In this document: positions 1 through 7,000 of the stretch, one piece after another | How positions within the stretch are numbered: position 1 is the first letter of the stretch | Layout: each line of letters begins with the position of its first letter | From: Clostridiales bacterium | GTDB lineage: Bacteria > Bacillota > Clostridia > Oscillospirales > CAG-382 | Reading direction: 5' to 3' | NCBI GenBank assembly: GCA_003452915.1 | Contig: DMMZ01000042.1 | Span: 89,851 to 100,279 of the forward strand | Length of the DNA stretch: 10,429 nt | Translations under genes and position numbers: made by a program | Notes under the pieces: model-generated | The model's input: the letters and a program-made list of their open reading frames with translations, nothing else | What the model was told of the DNA's origin: nothing | Databases searched by the model: none

Positions 1-2245
1 CACCATGTCCACCACTGATATAATACATATGAATGGTATCTTTCATATAACCGTAGTCAATACCACCCTTAAGGTATGCCTTATAATTCTTTCGGTAAAT
101 ATTGCTAGACAATGCGGCGCTGTCTACCTCAAATTCGACACACATTCCGAGAGCTTTAGTTGAGAAGGCGTTTTCTTTAATAAAATTGCCATATGCTCTC
201 CAGAAATAATTGGGCTGCATACATGCAACATCAAATCCAAGTACGTTCCACTCATAAAAACCGAAGGCCTGGTACCACGGAATCCAGATAAGCGGATAAT
301 CCATATCATGAACATAATTTACTGTATAATCTAACATATCAAGCTCGTGTGCGTCATCGTAGCTTATTTGCTCCTCAAGCCAGTAGAAGCCTGCAAGCTC
401 AAGATTCTCGTAATTTCCTTCATTGAATCTTTTTAAGTTTTCATCTATCATCCATTTCAGGCATTTAATTCTGTCATTAAGTTTTGTAAAATCTTCATTT
501 TTTCCGTTACCTTCGATATCTCCGAACACCTTTAGATTGCCTGCATCATCGTATTTTAAATTGGGACGAAAAATAGACAAGAACACCTTAACCTTGTAAT
601 CACTGTTGCCGAGCGCCTCGTTAGCCTGACCTACCGCAGTATTTAAAGCATCAATATTATAACCCTCGGTAAAGGTATTATCAATGTATTTTTGCCAACC
701 TTCAGCAGTGGTATGATCGAATGCGGCAAAGGGAAGATACAAATAGGAATCGACCATATAATCAAGTATTTTACCTTCCGAATCCCTGTAAGCTACATAT
801 GAAAGACTTTCGTCAACAGTTATAAGTCCCTTGTTCAGCTCTTCGGTAGCCAAGTCGGTAAATTCTCTTGCGTTATACATTAAAAACACATCGTTTATAC
901 CCGATAACATGTCTGGTGATGCATATTTATTCGGATAAACCGCAACTGTTCCGTCTTCACTGCTGCTTGCAGAAATTGCTCCCAAAAGAGACTTTTTACC
1001 GATTATTTCTATTTCATCGCAATATAGATGGGTATGTACAGTCATTGTAATTGCAGCGAATCTTGCTTTATAAGAACTCTTTAAATTGCCCGTTATAGTA
1101 CATTTTACATTATCCTTGTTTGAGATATCGGTTATTCTTTCAATATGATGCCAATCCTCGCCGTTTTCGGAAATAAATATGGTGATGGTAGAGGGAAGAT
1201 TAACCGCAGATGCAGAATTATAGCAGAAAGAAAATTTATATCCAGAAACAGAGCTTGTTTTTGTCAGATCAAAAACTAATGTACGTTCAACACCTCTTGT
1301 CATGCGGAAATATTCATCATCACCGAACGTATTATCTGCAGCATATTTTCCGTTCGTCAACAGTCCGCTATCTTCAGAGCTGTTGTAATTTATGGCGATA
1401 TATTCCTCCTCCAGTTGAACAGGAGCAAAAATATTCGGCTGTAAACCTAAAATCATATTCTGCTTTGTGTTATAACCTTCCTCCGACGAAGACCATAATT
1501 CTTCTGTTTCAATCTTTTCAGGCATCCTGCAATCAGGATAAAGTGTCTGAAGCTCAGTGTTTACAGCGGTACCCTCATATTTGAATGCAGCAACTTCACT
1601 GATAAACGACCAGCCGCCAACTCCCTTAAAGCTGTATTTTATATATTTAGCCTGTATACCCTCCTGAAGAGAAAGAGTATATGAATAATACTCGTTGTCT
1701 TTTGCTATATCTTTCAGTATCATACTGCCTATTAAGTAATAATTTTCACCGTCATCTGAGACATATACTGTACAGCCGGGTATTAAATTTACAGCCCATT
1801 CCTTTTTTAGTAAATGACTTGTTTCAAATTCACACATTCCGTCAATTTGGCTGCCAAGATTAACGATAACATCAAAACCGCTTCCCTGTACAAAGCCAAC
1901 CCATACCGATGTGTTTGTTTTGCTTTCTATTAAAACACCGTCAGTAAGCATAGACCCACTATCCAACCACGCTTCGCTCTGACCAGATTCAATGGATGTT
2001 GTATAGCTTTTGCCATTGGTTACGGATAAACGCTCTCCGCTTCTGTCGACTTCTCCTATATAAATTTTGTCAATTGCAGCTTTAACGGTTGGATCGGCTA
2101 TTTCACCTGTTTCACTAACAGTATCACTTGTATCAACCGAAACCTGACTGTCGTCGGAATTATCTTCCGGTTTACAGGAGGTCGCCATCGGAACAAGCAA
2201 ACCTACGCAAAGAAGAAAAATAAGTAGTTTTTTTAAGTTTATCAT
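1..2245 (-). CDS. Secreted lipoprotein with discoidin-like segments and a DUF4855-like domain (3' end outside window)
   Basis: The reading frame is open from ATG at 2245 down to base 2 (748 codons, no stop), so the C-terminus is missing. An AAGGAGA ribosome binding site lies at 2253-2259. The N-terminus is a lipoprotein signal: Lys5-Lys6, a hydrophobic stretch 7-20, then lipobox-like Ala-Thr-Ser-Cys with Cys24, followed by an Asp/Ser/Thr-rich linker to about residue 50. Residues ~95-215 and ~290-420 each look like a discoidin/F5-8C-type beta sandwich (LTDG near 102, then VIVNLGS; LLTNGKY near 298, then LVFDLTK). Residues ~435-748 match my memory of DUF4855: LPFAAF at 504-509, GFYWLEE at 619-625, LIWIPWY at 652-658. 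Such aromatic/acidic strand ends recall glycoside-hydrolase-like TIM barrels, but that is inference. DUF4855 proteins have no established activity known to me; the discoidin-like parts suggest glycan binding at the cell surface. It is transcribed alone from its own promoter within this window. Confidence 0.8.
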   Translation of the reverse strand, partial: MINLKKLLIFLLCVGLLVPMATSCKPEDNSDDSQVSVDTSDTVSETGEIADPTVKAAIDKIYIGEVDRSGERLSVTNGKSYTTSIESGQSEAWLDSGSMLTDGVLIESKTNTSVWVGFVQGSGFDVIVNLGSQIDGMCEFETSHLLKKEWAVNLIPGCTVYVSDDGENYYLIGSMILKDIAKDNEYYSYTLSLQEGIQAKYIKYSFKGVGGWSFISEVAAFKYEGTAVNTELQTLYPDCRMPEKIETEELWSSSEEGYNTKQNMILGLQPNIFAPVQLEEEYIAINYNSSEDSGLLTNGKYAADNTFGDDEYFRMTRGVERTLVFDLTKTSSVSGYKFSFCYNSASAVNLPSTITIFISENGEDWHHIERITDISNKDNVKCTITGNLKSSYKARFAAITMTVHTHLYCDEIEIIGKKSLLGAISASSSEDGTVAVYPNKYASPDMLSGINDVFLMYNAREFTDLATEELNKGLITVDESLSYVAYRDSEGKILDYMVDSYLYLPFAAFDHTTAEGWQKYIDNTFTEGYNIDALNTAVGQANEALGNSDYKVKVFLSIFRPNLKYDDAGNLKVFGDIEGNGKNEDFTKLNDRIKCLKWMIDENLKRFNEGNYENLELAGFYWLEEQISYDDAHELDMLDYTVNYVHDMDYPLIWIPWYQAFGFYEWNVLGFDVACMQPNYFWRAYGNFIKENAFSTKALGMCVEFEVDSAALSSNIYRKNYKAYLKGGIDYGYMKDTIHMYYISGGHG

Positions 2246-2264
2246 TGTAGAATCTCCTTTATCA

Positions 2265-2321
2265 TTTGCAATAATCAAAACCGAAATACAGTATATAACA
2301 ATTATAATTATTTTGCAATAA
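2265..2321. repeat. Two direct copies of TTTGCAATAA flanking the lipoprotein promoter start region
   Basis: The 10-mer TTTGCAATAA occurs at 2265-2274 and 2312-2321, with starts 47 bases apart. The second copy covers the -35 box of the lipoprotein promoter and the first falls in its predicted untranslated leader. The TTGCAA core is self-complementary. A pair of sites in these positions could bind a regulator, but in AT-rich DNA the repeat may be accidental. Confidence 0.25.
2290..2318 (-). promoter_or_regulatory. Predicted sigma-A promoter for the DUF4855 lipoprotein
   Basis: On the minus strand a TTGCAA -35 (2313-2318, 4/6 matches) and a TATACT -10 (2290-2295, 5/6) are separated by exactly 17 bases. 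The expected start near 2283 gives a leader of about 38 bases ending in the AAGGAGA site. The surrounding DNA is very AT-rich, so a chance match is possible, but spacing and position are right. Confidence 0.5.
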
Positions 2322-2336
2322 AAAAGTGCATTTCTA

Positions 2337-2365
2337 TTGAATTTTCTAATTAATTGGTGTAGTAT
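2337..2365 (+). promoter_or_regulatory. Weak candidate promoter for the M55 peptidase group
   Basis: TTGAAT (2337-2342, 4/6) and TAGTAT (2360-2365, 4/6) are 17 bases apart and would give a leader of about 35-40 bases. Matches are modest and the region is AT-rich, so this is only the best candidate in the divergent 163-base gap shared with the leftward lipoprotein gene. Confidence 0.3.
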
Positions 2366-2408
2366 TAATTAAACATAACTTATTTAAGAAATGAGTGTTT
2401 TATAAAAA

Positions 2409-3212
2409 ATGAAAAAGAAGTTTTATATAAGTGTTGATCTGGAAGGTGTTGCTTGTGCTGTGGGTACATACGGACAGGGATTAGCGACGGGTACACCGAA
2501 CTATTCTTTTGCTTGTCTGCAGGGAACAAGAGAAGCTAATGCGGCCGCAACGGCACTTTTTGACTGCGGAGCGGAGGAAGTTTATGTTTGGGATTGCCAC
2601 GGAACGGGTATTAACCTCGATTATGATAAGTTAGATAAAAGGTGCAAAATAGTTTTAGGTGCAGGCAGCAGAAAACGTTTTCCTGATATAGACCAAAACT
2701 TCGGAGGTATAGTTTTCATAGGTTATCATGCTTATGACACACCCGATGCAACACTTGCACATGTTTATTCATCAGCTACATTTCAGTATCAAAAGATAAA
2801 CGGATATGAAGTTGGTGAGCTGCAGATTGATGCTGCTATTGCCGGTAAATACGGTGTGCCGCCGATTTTTGTTTCAGGTGATGACATTTGTGTAGCACAG
2901 GCTAAGCAGAGCTTTGGCGGAATTGCTACGGTTGAAACAAAAAAAGCTATTGCCTGGAACAGCTGCATAAGCCTTCATCCGCAGAAGTGCTGTGAGGAGA
3001 TTTATGATGGTGTAAAAAAAGCTGCATTGATTTCAGACACCTTAAAACCCTTTATTATAGTTGAACCGTTTGAATATGAAGTAAGATACAAGCGTATAGA
3101 ATCAGCTCAAGGCTGTACATATAGAGATATTAATAATAAATTATTTCAAAGAACAGATGCATATACTAGAAAAGGTACATTAAATTCCCCAGAGATGATT
3201 TTTGAATTCTAA
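2409..3212 (+). CDS. M55 family D-aminopeptidase (DppA-like)
   Basis: A 267-residue cytoplasmic zinc peptidase of MEROPS family M55; Bacillus subtilis DppA cleaves N-terminal D-amino acids from short peptides such as D-Ala-D-Ala. All residues known from DppA are present: zinc ligands Asp10 and Glu12 (SVDLEG), His64 (DCHG), His107 (GYHA), Glu137 (VGELQ), and the nucleophile His118, spaced 11 from His107 as in DppA. Length fits the family (about 265-275) and there is no signal peptide. The start has no clear Shine-Dalgarno sequence, only an A/T-rich leader, but MKKKFYISVD aligns with the family N-terminus, so the start is kept. Ten cysteines are unusual and fit an anaerobe's cytoplasm. No dpp transporter genes are adjacent, so a role in peptidoglycan-peptide recycling or D-amino acid use is inferred. 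The substrate may differ from that of DppA, so no gene symbol is given. Confidence 0.9.
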   Translation: MKKKFYISVDLEGVACAVGTYGQGLATGTPNYSFACLQGTREANAAATALFDCGAEEVYVWDCHGTGINLDYDKLDKRCKIVLGAGSRKRFPDIDQNFGGIVFIGYHAYDTPDATLAHVYSSATFQYQKINGYEVGELQIDAAIAGKYGVPPIFVSGDDICVAQAKQSFGGIATVETKKAIAWNSCISLHPQKCCEEIYDGVKKAALISDTLKPFIIVEPFEYEVRYKRIESAQGCTYRDINNKLFQRTDAYTRKGTLNSPEMIFEF

Positions 3213-3238
3213 AAAAATATTCTTGGAAAGGGATTTTT

Positions 3239-4237
3239 ATGGAAACAAATGATAATATTCTTAAGCAATTAAAAAAGCAGCAAAAACAAGACAGAAGCCG
3301 AATTTTCCGTGTAGTTGAATATCTGGATTACTGTGCTATATTTGAGCATTGTCCGGTGGAAATTATTGACGGTTATATAATCAGCGATGTTGATAACTAT
3401 GAGATTTTTGCATCCTTCGTTTTTCGCAATGTTTCTAAGAAAAAAATAGAATCTCTTGATATAAGACTAATCTGCTATCAAAATCAGAATATTCCATATA
3501 TAAAAATCCCATTTACATATTCATTTAAGAGCTTTACATTAGGTAACAGAGAAATAAACGGAAAAAGAATAAGGGATAAAAAGCAAATTCAAAATCCCTA
3601 TATTGCACCGAGTGAATCTTTTGGAGAGACAGTATATATTCCTATTCCGGAAACGTATTTTTCCAAATTCGAACTTGAAATATCTGGTGTAAAATATGCT
3701 GATGGTAATTACGAGAAGCTGGAGGTTATTGCCGGAAAGCGTGTTACTAAGTATAAAGATTTGACAGATGAATCTAAATTTATCTATTCAAAGCTAAATA
3801 TTTTCAGTGCAGCAGAAGAACTTTTCCCAACAAGATTTGTTCCGCAAAAAGGCGAATATGCTTGGTTATGCTGCTGCGGACAAAAGAATTTAAACGAACT
3901 TGATAAATGTGAGAATTGTTTACGTGACAGGGACTGGCAATTTGAGAATCTTGAGGTGAACAAGCTTGAAAATGCTGCAAAAGAAATTGCCGAAGAAGAA
4001 AAAGCATATTTCAAAAACGAAAAAACAAGTTATTCTCAGCTTAAGTTTCTCCAAACCGACGAAGATATACAGCGTAAGGTAAAAGCATATGAGCTGGCTA
4101 TGAAAAAGGTTGCCGAAGATGAACGCAGAAGAATGAGCCGCAGAATGTGGCTTTTACCAAGAATTTTCTTATGTTTTGTTATAATATACCTTATTTCACA
4201 ACTCATCATATTTATTTATAGTCGGTTAAGGGGATAG
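3239..4237 (+). CDS. Zinc-ribbon protein with C-terminal membrane anchor, function unknown
   Basis: I do not recognise this 332-residue protein as a named family. It begins at ATG 3239 after an AAAGGG site (3228-3232), 26 bases behind the M55 peptidase. Visible layout: a charged Lys/Gln-rich start (8-20); a region of alternating hydrophobic residues ~25-170, probably a beta-sandwich; a zinc ribbon at 209-227 with Trp209, Cys211, Cys213, Asn217, Cys224 and Cys227, which fits the RanBP2-type pattern W-x-C-x-C-x3-N-x6-C-x2-C; a charged helical, possibly coiled-coil stretch ~235-302; one hydrophobic segment ~305-327 (LPRIFLCFVIIYLIS and on); and a short Arg-containing tail. With no signal peptide this suggests a tail-anchored protein with its bulk in the cytoplasm. 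Zinc ribbons of this type in Gram-positive bacteria often sit on membrane proteins and may bind protein or nucleic acid; the role here is unknown. The gene is visibly more AT-rich than the ribosomal genes. Confidence 0.8.
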   Translation: METNDNILKQLKKQQKQDRSRIFRVVEYLDYCAIFEHCPVEIIDGYIISDVDNYEIFASFVFRNVSKKKIESLDIRLICYQNQNIPYIKIPFTYSFKSFTLGNREINGKRIRDKKQIQNPYIAPSESFGETVYIPIPETYFSKFELEISGVKYADGNYEKLEVIAGKRVTKYKDLTDESKFIYSKLNIFSAAEELFPTRFVPQKGEYAWLCCCGQKNLNELDKCENCLRDRDWQFENLEVNKLENAAKEIAEEEKAYFKNEKTSYSQLKFLQTDEDIQRKVKAYELAMKKVAEDERRRMSRRMWLLPRIFLCFVIIYLISQLIIFIYSRLRG

Positions 4238-4251
4238 AATGTAGGTTTAAA

Positions 4252-4539
4252 ATGGATAATGAAAAGTTATTTTATGCTCTGCATTATTTGAAGTATGATA
4301 TAGACGATTTAATTGATAATGTACTTAATGATTCGGACGAAGATCCGCATTATTCAGCTGTAACCGCTACAAATCTGTTGAAATGTTATATTCAATTGTT
4401 AAAAAATTCTGGTGAACAATTACCATTTAACGATTCAGAAGAATATTTTAAGCATAATGGTTATACAATTCAGGAATACCAACTGTTTGAAGTGAAAAGA
4501 AAAGCAGAAAGCAAAAATTATATTGGTAAACAATTTTAA
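4252..4539 (+). CDS. Small acidic protein of unknown function
   Basis: A 95-residue protein that I cannot assign. It starts at ATG 4252, 14 bases after the zinc-ribbon gene, with only a weak TAGG (4242-4245) as ribosome binding site, so it may depend on translational coupling. Its sequence is rich in Asp, Glu, Tyr and Leu, with no signal peptide, membrane segment or cysteine pair. Residues 1-30 and 38-55 look helical (LFYALHYLKYDIDDLIDNVL; NLLKCYIQLL), and an acidic NDSDEDP turn lies at 26-32. It is the last gene before a terminator hairpin, which supports its being the end of a three-gene transcript. Amino-acid composition looks natural for a protein and the frame is not antisense to any gene. 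Confidence 0.65.
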   Translation: MDNEKLFYALHYLKYDIDDLIDNVLNDSDEDPHYSAVTATNLLKCYIQLLKNSGEQLPFNDSEEYFKHNGYTIQEYQLFEVKRKAESKNYIGKQF

Positions 4540-4571
4540 AAGGACTATGATTTTTATCACAGCCCTTTTTT
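4538..4571. terminator. Bidirectional intrinsic terminator between convergent genes
   Basis: Arms 4542-4551 (GGACTATGAT) and 4556-4565 (ATCACAGCCC) form a 10-bp stem around a TTTT loop. On the plus strand two A-C mismatches weaken it, but a T6 run (4566-4571) follows. On the minus strand the same two positions become G-U pairs, giving an unbroken stem followed by TTTT. It therefore serves both the small acidic gene (stop at 4539) and the mutase gene (stop at 4575), and is stronger for the mutase. Confidence 0.8.
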
Positions 4572-4574
4572 CAT

Positions 4575-6296
4575 TTATCCAACAAGTGCTTTCATTGCTG
4601 ATTTATATTTTTCAATTAATGCGTCACAAGCATTTTCATTATCTGCCACTGCGAGGATATAAACTTTTATTTTCGGTTCTGTTCCCGAGGGACGGACTAT
4701 TACCGAAGTGCGGTCTGTTAGCTCATAATAAAGCATATCGCTTTCGGGCAAGCCTGTCGGTTCGGTTTTACCATCTTTCAGATAAATTTTTATTCCGCTT
4801 TTATAATCACCAACTGCAATAACTTCTGTACCGCCTATGCTGTTTATTCCGCTTTGGCGTAAGTAAAGCATTTTCTCGGACATTGTTGTCATCGGGTCAA
4901 CCCCTGCTATAACATTGTTCAGAACAGCCTCTTTATAAAAACCATATTCGGAATAAATATCCTGTAAAACATCATAGAGTGTTTTCTCTTTACTTTTATA
5001 AAAAGAAGCCGCTTCGGCAATCAGCATACATGCGGCAACCGCATCCTTGTCACGGACATAGCCGTCTGATAGAAATCCATGACTTTCCTCATAACCAAAG
5101 ATAAAGGTTGCAGTGCCATCACGCTTGAACTCTTTTATCTTCTCACCTATATACTTGAAACCTGTTAATACATTAAGATGCTTTACTCCCGCCTTATCGC
5201 ATATCGCATCGAAAAGGTTGCTTGATACTATGCTCTTGATTGCACAAGCGTTTTCGGGTAGGTTGTTTTGATGTTTTCTTCCTTTAATTATATAGTCAAT
5301 AAGAATAGCACCTATCTGATTGCCGTTTAACGCAAAGAAATTGCCGTTTGTGTCGTTTATGACTACACCTACACGGTCACCATCGGGGTCTGTTCCCAGA
5401 ATAAGATCACATTTACCGCCTTGGTTTTTAACCATTTCGATCGCAAGCTCAAAGCATTCTTTATTCTCGGGATTGGGAGAAACTACGGTAGGGAAGTTGC
5501 CATCTGGAATCATCTGACTTTCGACTGTAAGTAAATTTGTAATACCTGCACGTTTAAGAACCTCAGGGACAAGACGGTATCCTGTTCCGTGAATAGGTGT
5601 GTATATAATATTAAGACTGTCGCCAAATTGTTCGGTCATTTCAGGGCAGATGCGGCAATTTAAAACAGCGTCTAAGAACTTATCGTCGGTTTCCTTACCT
5701 ATTATTATAATAATACCGTCTGCAACAGCCTTCTCAAAGTCTGCGAGTTGTACATCCTCAAAAATATCGGTTTTGTCAACAGCGTCTGAAACTGCCATTG
5801 CGTGCTCGGGCGGAAGCTGCGCGCCATCCTCCCAATACACCTTATAGCCGTTGTATTCTTTTGGATTATGTGAAGCGGTTATATTTATACCCGCTATACA
5901 ACCATGGTTAAGCACAGCAAAAGAAAGCTCCGGAGTAGGTCGAAGTGAATCGAAGAGATAAACCTTAATTCCATATGCGGCAAGAACTCTGGCGGTTGTC
6001 TTTGCGAATAATTCTGAATTGTTTCTGCAATCATATGCAACCGCAACACCTCTGTCTGCTGCGTTTACATTTAATATTAACTCCGCAAGTCCTCTTGTGA
6101 AATGTGCGACCGTATATACATTCATTTTGGAAATACCAGCTGCCATTGTACTGCGTAAGCCTGCAGTGCCAAACTGCATTGGAAAAGCAAATCTTTCTAT
6201 TATAGCTGTTTGGTTGTTTTTTATAGAAAGCAGTTCTTTTTTTGTCTTTTCATCAACCTTTATACTATTAAGCCAGTTGTTATACATATTCAACAT
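4575..6296 (-). CDS. Phospho-sugar mutase (phosphoglucomutase/phosphomannomutase)
   Basis: A 573-residue cytoplasmic alpha-D-phosphohexomutase. The family moves phosphate between C6 and C1 of glucose (or mannose), linking glycolysis with UDP-glucose and cell-wall sugar synthesis. Four family signatures appear in order: the catalytic phosphoserine loop TASHNP with Ser142, the metal loop DPDGDR at 303-308, the sugar-specificity loop GYEESHG at 401-407, and the phosphate-binding loop RPSGTEPK at 535-542. GEESHG-type loops with Glu/Ser favour glucose use, and the length fits Gram-positive PgcA-type enzymes, so phosphoglucomutase is the likelier activity; specificity is not proven. The frame extends upstream to a TTG at 6314, but that codon overlaps the GGAAGGA ribosome site (6306-6312). 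I therefore choose ATG 6296, nine bases beyond it. The gene is monocistronic, with its own promoter and the terminator just beyond its stop. Confidence 0.95.
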   Translation of the reverse strand: MLNMYNNWLNSIKVDEKTKKELLSIKNNQTAIIERFAFPMQFGTAGLRSTMAAGISKMNVYTVAHFTRGLAELILNVNAADRGVAVAYDCRNNSELFAKTTARVLAAYGIKVYLFDSLRPTPELSFAVLNHGCIAGINITASHNPKEYNGYKVYWEDGAQLPPEHAMAVSDAVDKTDIFEDVQLADFEKAVADGIIIIIGKETDDKFLDAVLNCRICPEMTEQFGDSLNIIYTPIHGTGYRLVPEVLKRAGITNLLTVESQMIPDGNFPTVVSPNPENKECFELAIEMVKNQGGKCDLILGTDPDGDRVGVVINDTNGNFFALNGNQIGAILIDYIIKGRKHQNNLPENACAIKSIVSSNLFDAICDKAGVKHLNVLTGFKYIGEKIKEFKRDGTATFIFGYEESHGFLSDGYVRDKDAVAACMLIAEAASFYKSKEKTLYDVLQDIYSEYGFYKEAVLNNVIAGVDPMTTMSEKMLYLRQSGINSIGGTEVIAVGDYKSGIKIYLKDGKTEPTGLPESDMLYYELTDRTSVIVRPSGTEPKIKVYILAVADNENACDALIEKYKSAMKALVG

Positions 6297-6305
6297 ACAT
6301 CTAAT

Positions 6306-6312
6306 TCCTTCC
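6306..6312 (-). promoter_or_regulatory. Ribosome binding site deciding the mutase start
   Basis: GGAAGGA on the minus strand, nine bases before ATG 6296. The upstream in-frame TTG (6312-6314) lies within this site and has no ribosome site of its own; the ATG at 6300 is out of frame. Confidence 0.75.
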
Positions 6313-6339
6313 AATAATTTACTTTAATTCAATAAATTT

Positions 6340-6367
6340 ATTATACCGCAAATTTCTCTTCTGTAAA
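6340..6367 (-). promoter_or_regulatory. Sigma-A promoter for the phospho-sugar mutase
   Basis: On the minus strand, TTTACA (6362-6367, 5/6) and a perfect TATAAT (6340-6345) are 16 bases apart. The expected start near 6333 gives a leader of about 37 bases. This is the clearest promoter in the window apart from the ribosomal one. Confidence 0.75.
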
Positions 6368-6438
6368 TCCCTATTTTATGAATAATTATAAAACGTTTAT
6401 GTTCATAGAATGTTTACATATCAATTTGTCTAAAGCTA

Positions 6439-6467
6439 TTGCAAAGGTTTTGTACATATGATACAAT
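6439..6467 (+). promoter_or_regulatory. Main promoter of the S10 ribosomal protein operon
   Basis: TTGCAA (6439-6444, 4/6) and TACAAT (6462-6467, 5/6) are 17 bases apart. A TG at 6459-6460, one base before the -10, makes it an extended -10 promoter. The upstream 70 bases are A/T-rich. The start is expected near 6474, about 180 bases before rpsJ. Confidence 0.75.
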
Positions 6468-6473
6468 AACTTC

Positions 6474-6639
6474 TGCTTGGTGTGCGATGAAACGGGAGAT
6501 TGCTGCGAAAACGCAGGTAACTTCCGCCGAGTATGTCCGACAATCGGGCGAAAGTAATGAGCATTTTTTAAAGGGCGACAATGAAACGCCCGAGGCAGTG
6601 TTCAAGACTTTGCCGCCAAAATACTACATTTATTATTTT
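6474..6639 (+). promoter_or_regulatory. Structured 5' leader RNA of the S10 operon (candidate autoregulatory leader)
   Basis: The leader is clearly richer in G and C than the flanking DNA and holds several stems. Stem A: CGGGAG (6493-6498) with CTTCCG (6521-6526), then an internal loop and CTGCG/CGCAG (6503-6507/6512-6516) closed by AAAA. Stem B: GTCCGA/TCGGGC (6535-6540/6544-6549). Stem C: GGGCG/CGCCC (6573-6577/6587-6591). An alternative long-range stem D, TCGGGCG/CGCCCGA (6544-6550/6587-6593), is a perfect 7 bp that excludes both B and C. A last short stem pairs GGC (6594-6596) and AGT with ACT and GCC (6612-6614), ahead of the AAGGAGG site (6640-6646). In E. coli the S10 leader is bound by L4; whether L4 or another protein acts here is unknown. 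No terminator hairpin abuts the T6 run at 6564-6569. Confidence 0.5.
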
Positions 6640-6656
6640 AAGGAGGCAAAAAACAC

Positions 6657-6968
6657 ATGGCAAAGAAGGAAAGAATCAGAATAAGGCTTAAGTCTTATGA
6701 CCACACACTTATTGATCAGGCAGCAGAGAAGATAGTTGAGACGGCAAAACGCAACGGTGCGACTGTATCCGGTCCTATTCCACTTCCAACCGACAAAGAG
6801 ATTATTACAATCTTACGTGCGGTTCATAAGTACAAGGATTCCAGAGAGCAGTTTGAATACAGAACTCACAAGCGCCTTATCGATATCATTAAGCCCTCAA
6901 AAGCTGCAGTTGATTCACTGATGAGCATAGACCTTCCCGCCGGCGTTGATTTCAACGTTGAGCTGTAA
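6657..6968 (+). CDS. rpsJ: 30S ribosomal protein S10
   Basis: 103 residues, the normal length for bacterial S10 (uS10). S10 sits in the head of the 30S subunit and also acts with NusB in antitermination. Recognisable family segments are RIRLKSYDH near the N-terminus, GPIPLPT at 39-45, and the loop-to-strand section EFRTHKR-like (here YRTHKRLIDI). It starts at ATG 6657, ten bases after a full AAGGAGG (6640-6646). It is the first gene of the operon and follows the long structured leader, so its translation is the likely point of feedback control. Identification is certain. Confidence 0.98.
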   Translation: MAKKERIRIRLKSYDHTLIDQAAEKIVETAKRNGATVSGPIPLPTDKEIITILRAVHKYKDSREQFEYRTHKRLIDIIKPSKAAVDSLMSIDLPAGVDFNVEL

Positions 6969-7000
6969 GAATTTTACGTAAGTTTTCAAAATCAGGTCAT

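Larger units (their letters stand above)
6297..6656. other. Divergent control region between the mutase gene and the S10 operon
   Basis: These 360 bases hold no supported gene. From left to right: the mutase leader and promoter (to 6367), an A/T-rich stretch 6368-6438 that could act as an UP-like element for the ribosomal promoter, the rpsJ promoter (6439-6467), and the structured rpsJ leader (about 6474-6639). An open frame from ATG 6487 runs into rpsJ but has no ribosome binding site. Confidence 0.7.

Noticed and set aside
1210..1584. 124-codon plus-strand frame
   Set aside because: It lies wholly antisense to the lipoprotein gene, has no ribosome site and shows no protein-like pattern.
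2409..4539. A defence or mobile-element cassette to the left of the S10 operon
   Set aside because: No integrase, transposase, terminal repeats, nuclease, toxin or helicase motifs are visible; the genes look like ordinary accessory genes.
4523..4822. 99-codon plus-strand frame
   Set aside because: It overlaps the terminator and is antisense to the mutase gene's 3' end.
6385..6413. Second minus-strand promoter for the mutase (TATAAT at 6385-6390)
   Set aside because: The -10 is perfect but no acceptable -35 lies at 16-18 bases; the region is simply A/T-rich.
6564..6569. T6 run in the rpsJ leader as an attenuator terminator
   Set aside because: The nearest upstream hairpin ends at 6549, too far from the T-run to act as an intrinsic terminator.
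6439..6684. Open frame of up to 81 codons in the rpsJ leader (ATG at 6487)
   Set aside because: It starts within the promoter, the internal ATG has no ribosome site, it overruns the rpsJ start by 28 bases, and the same bases form good RNA stems.
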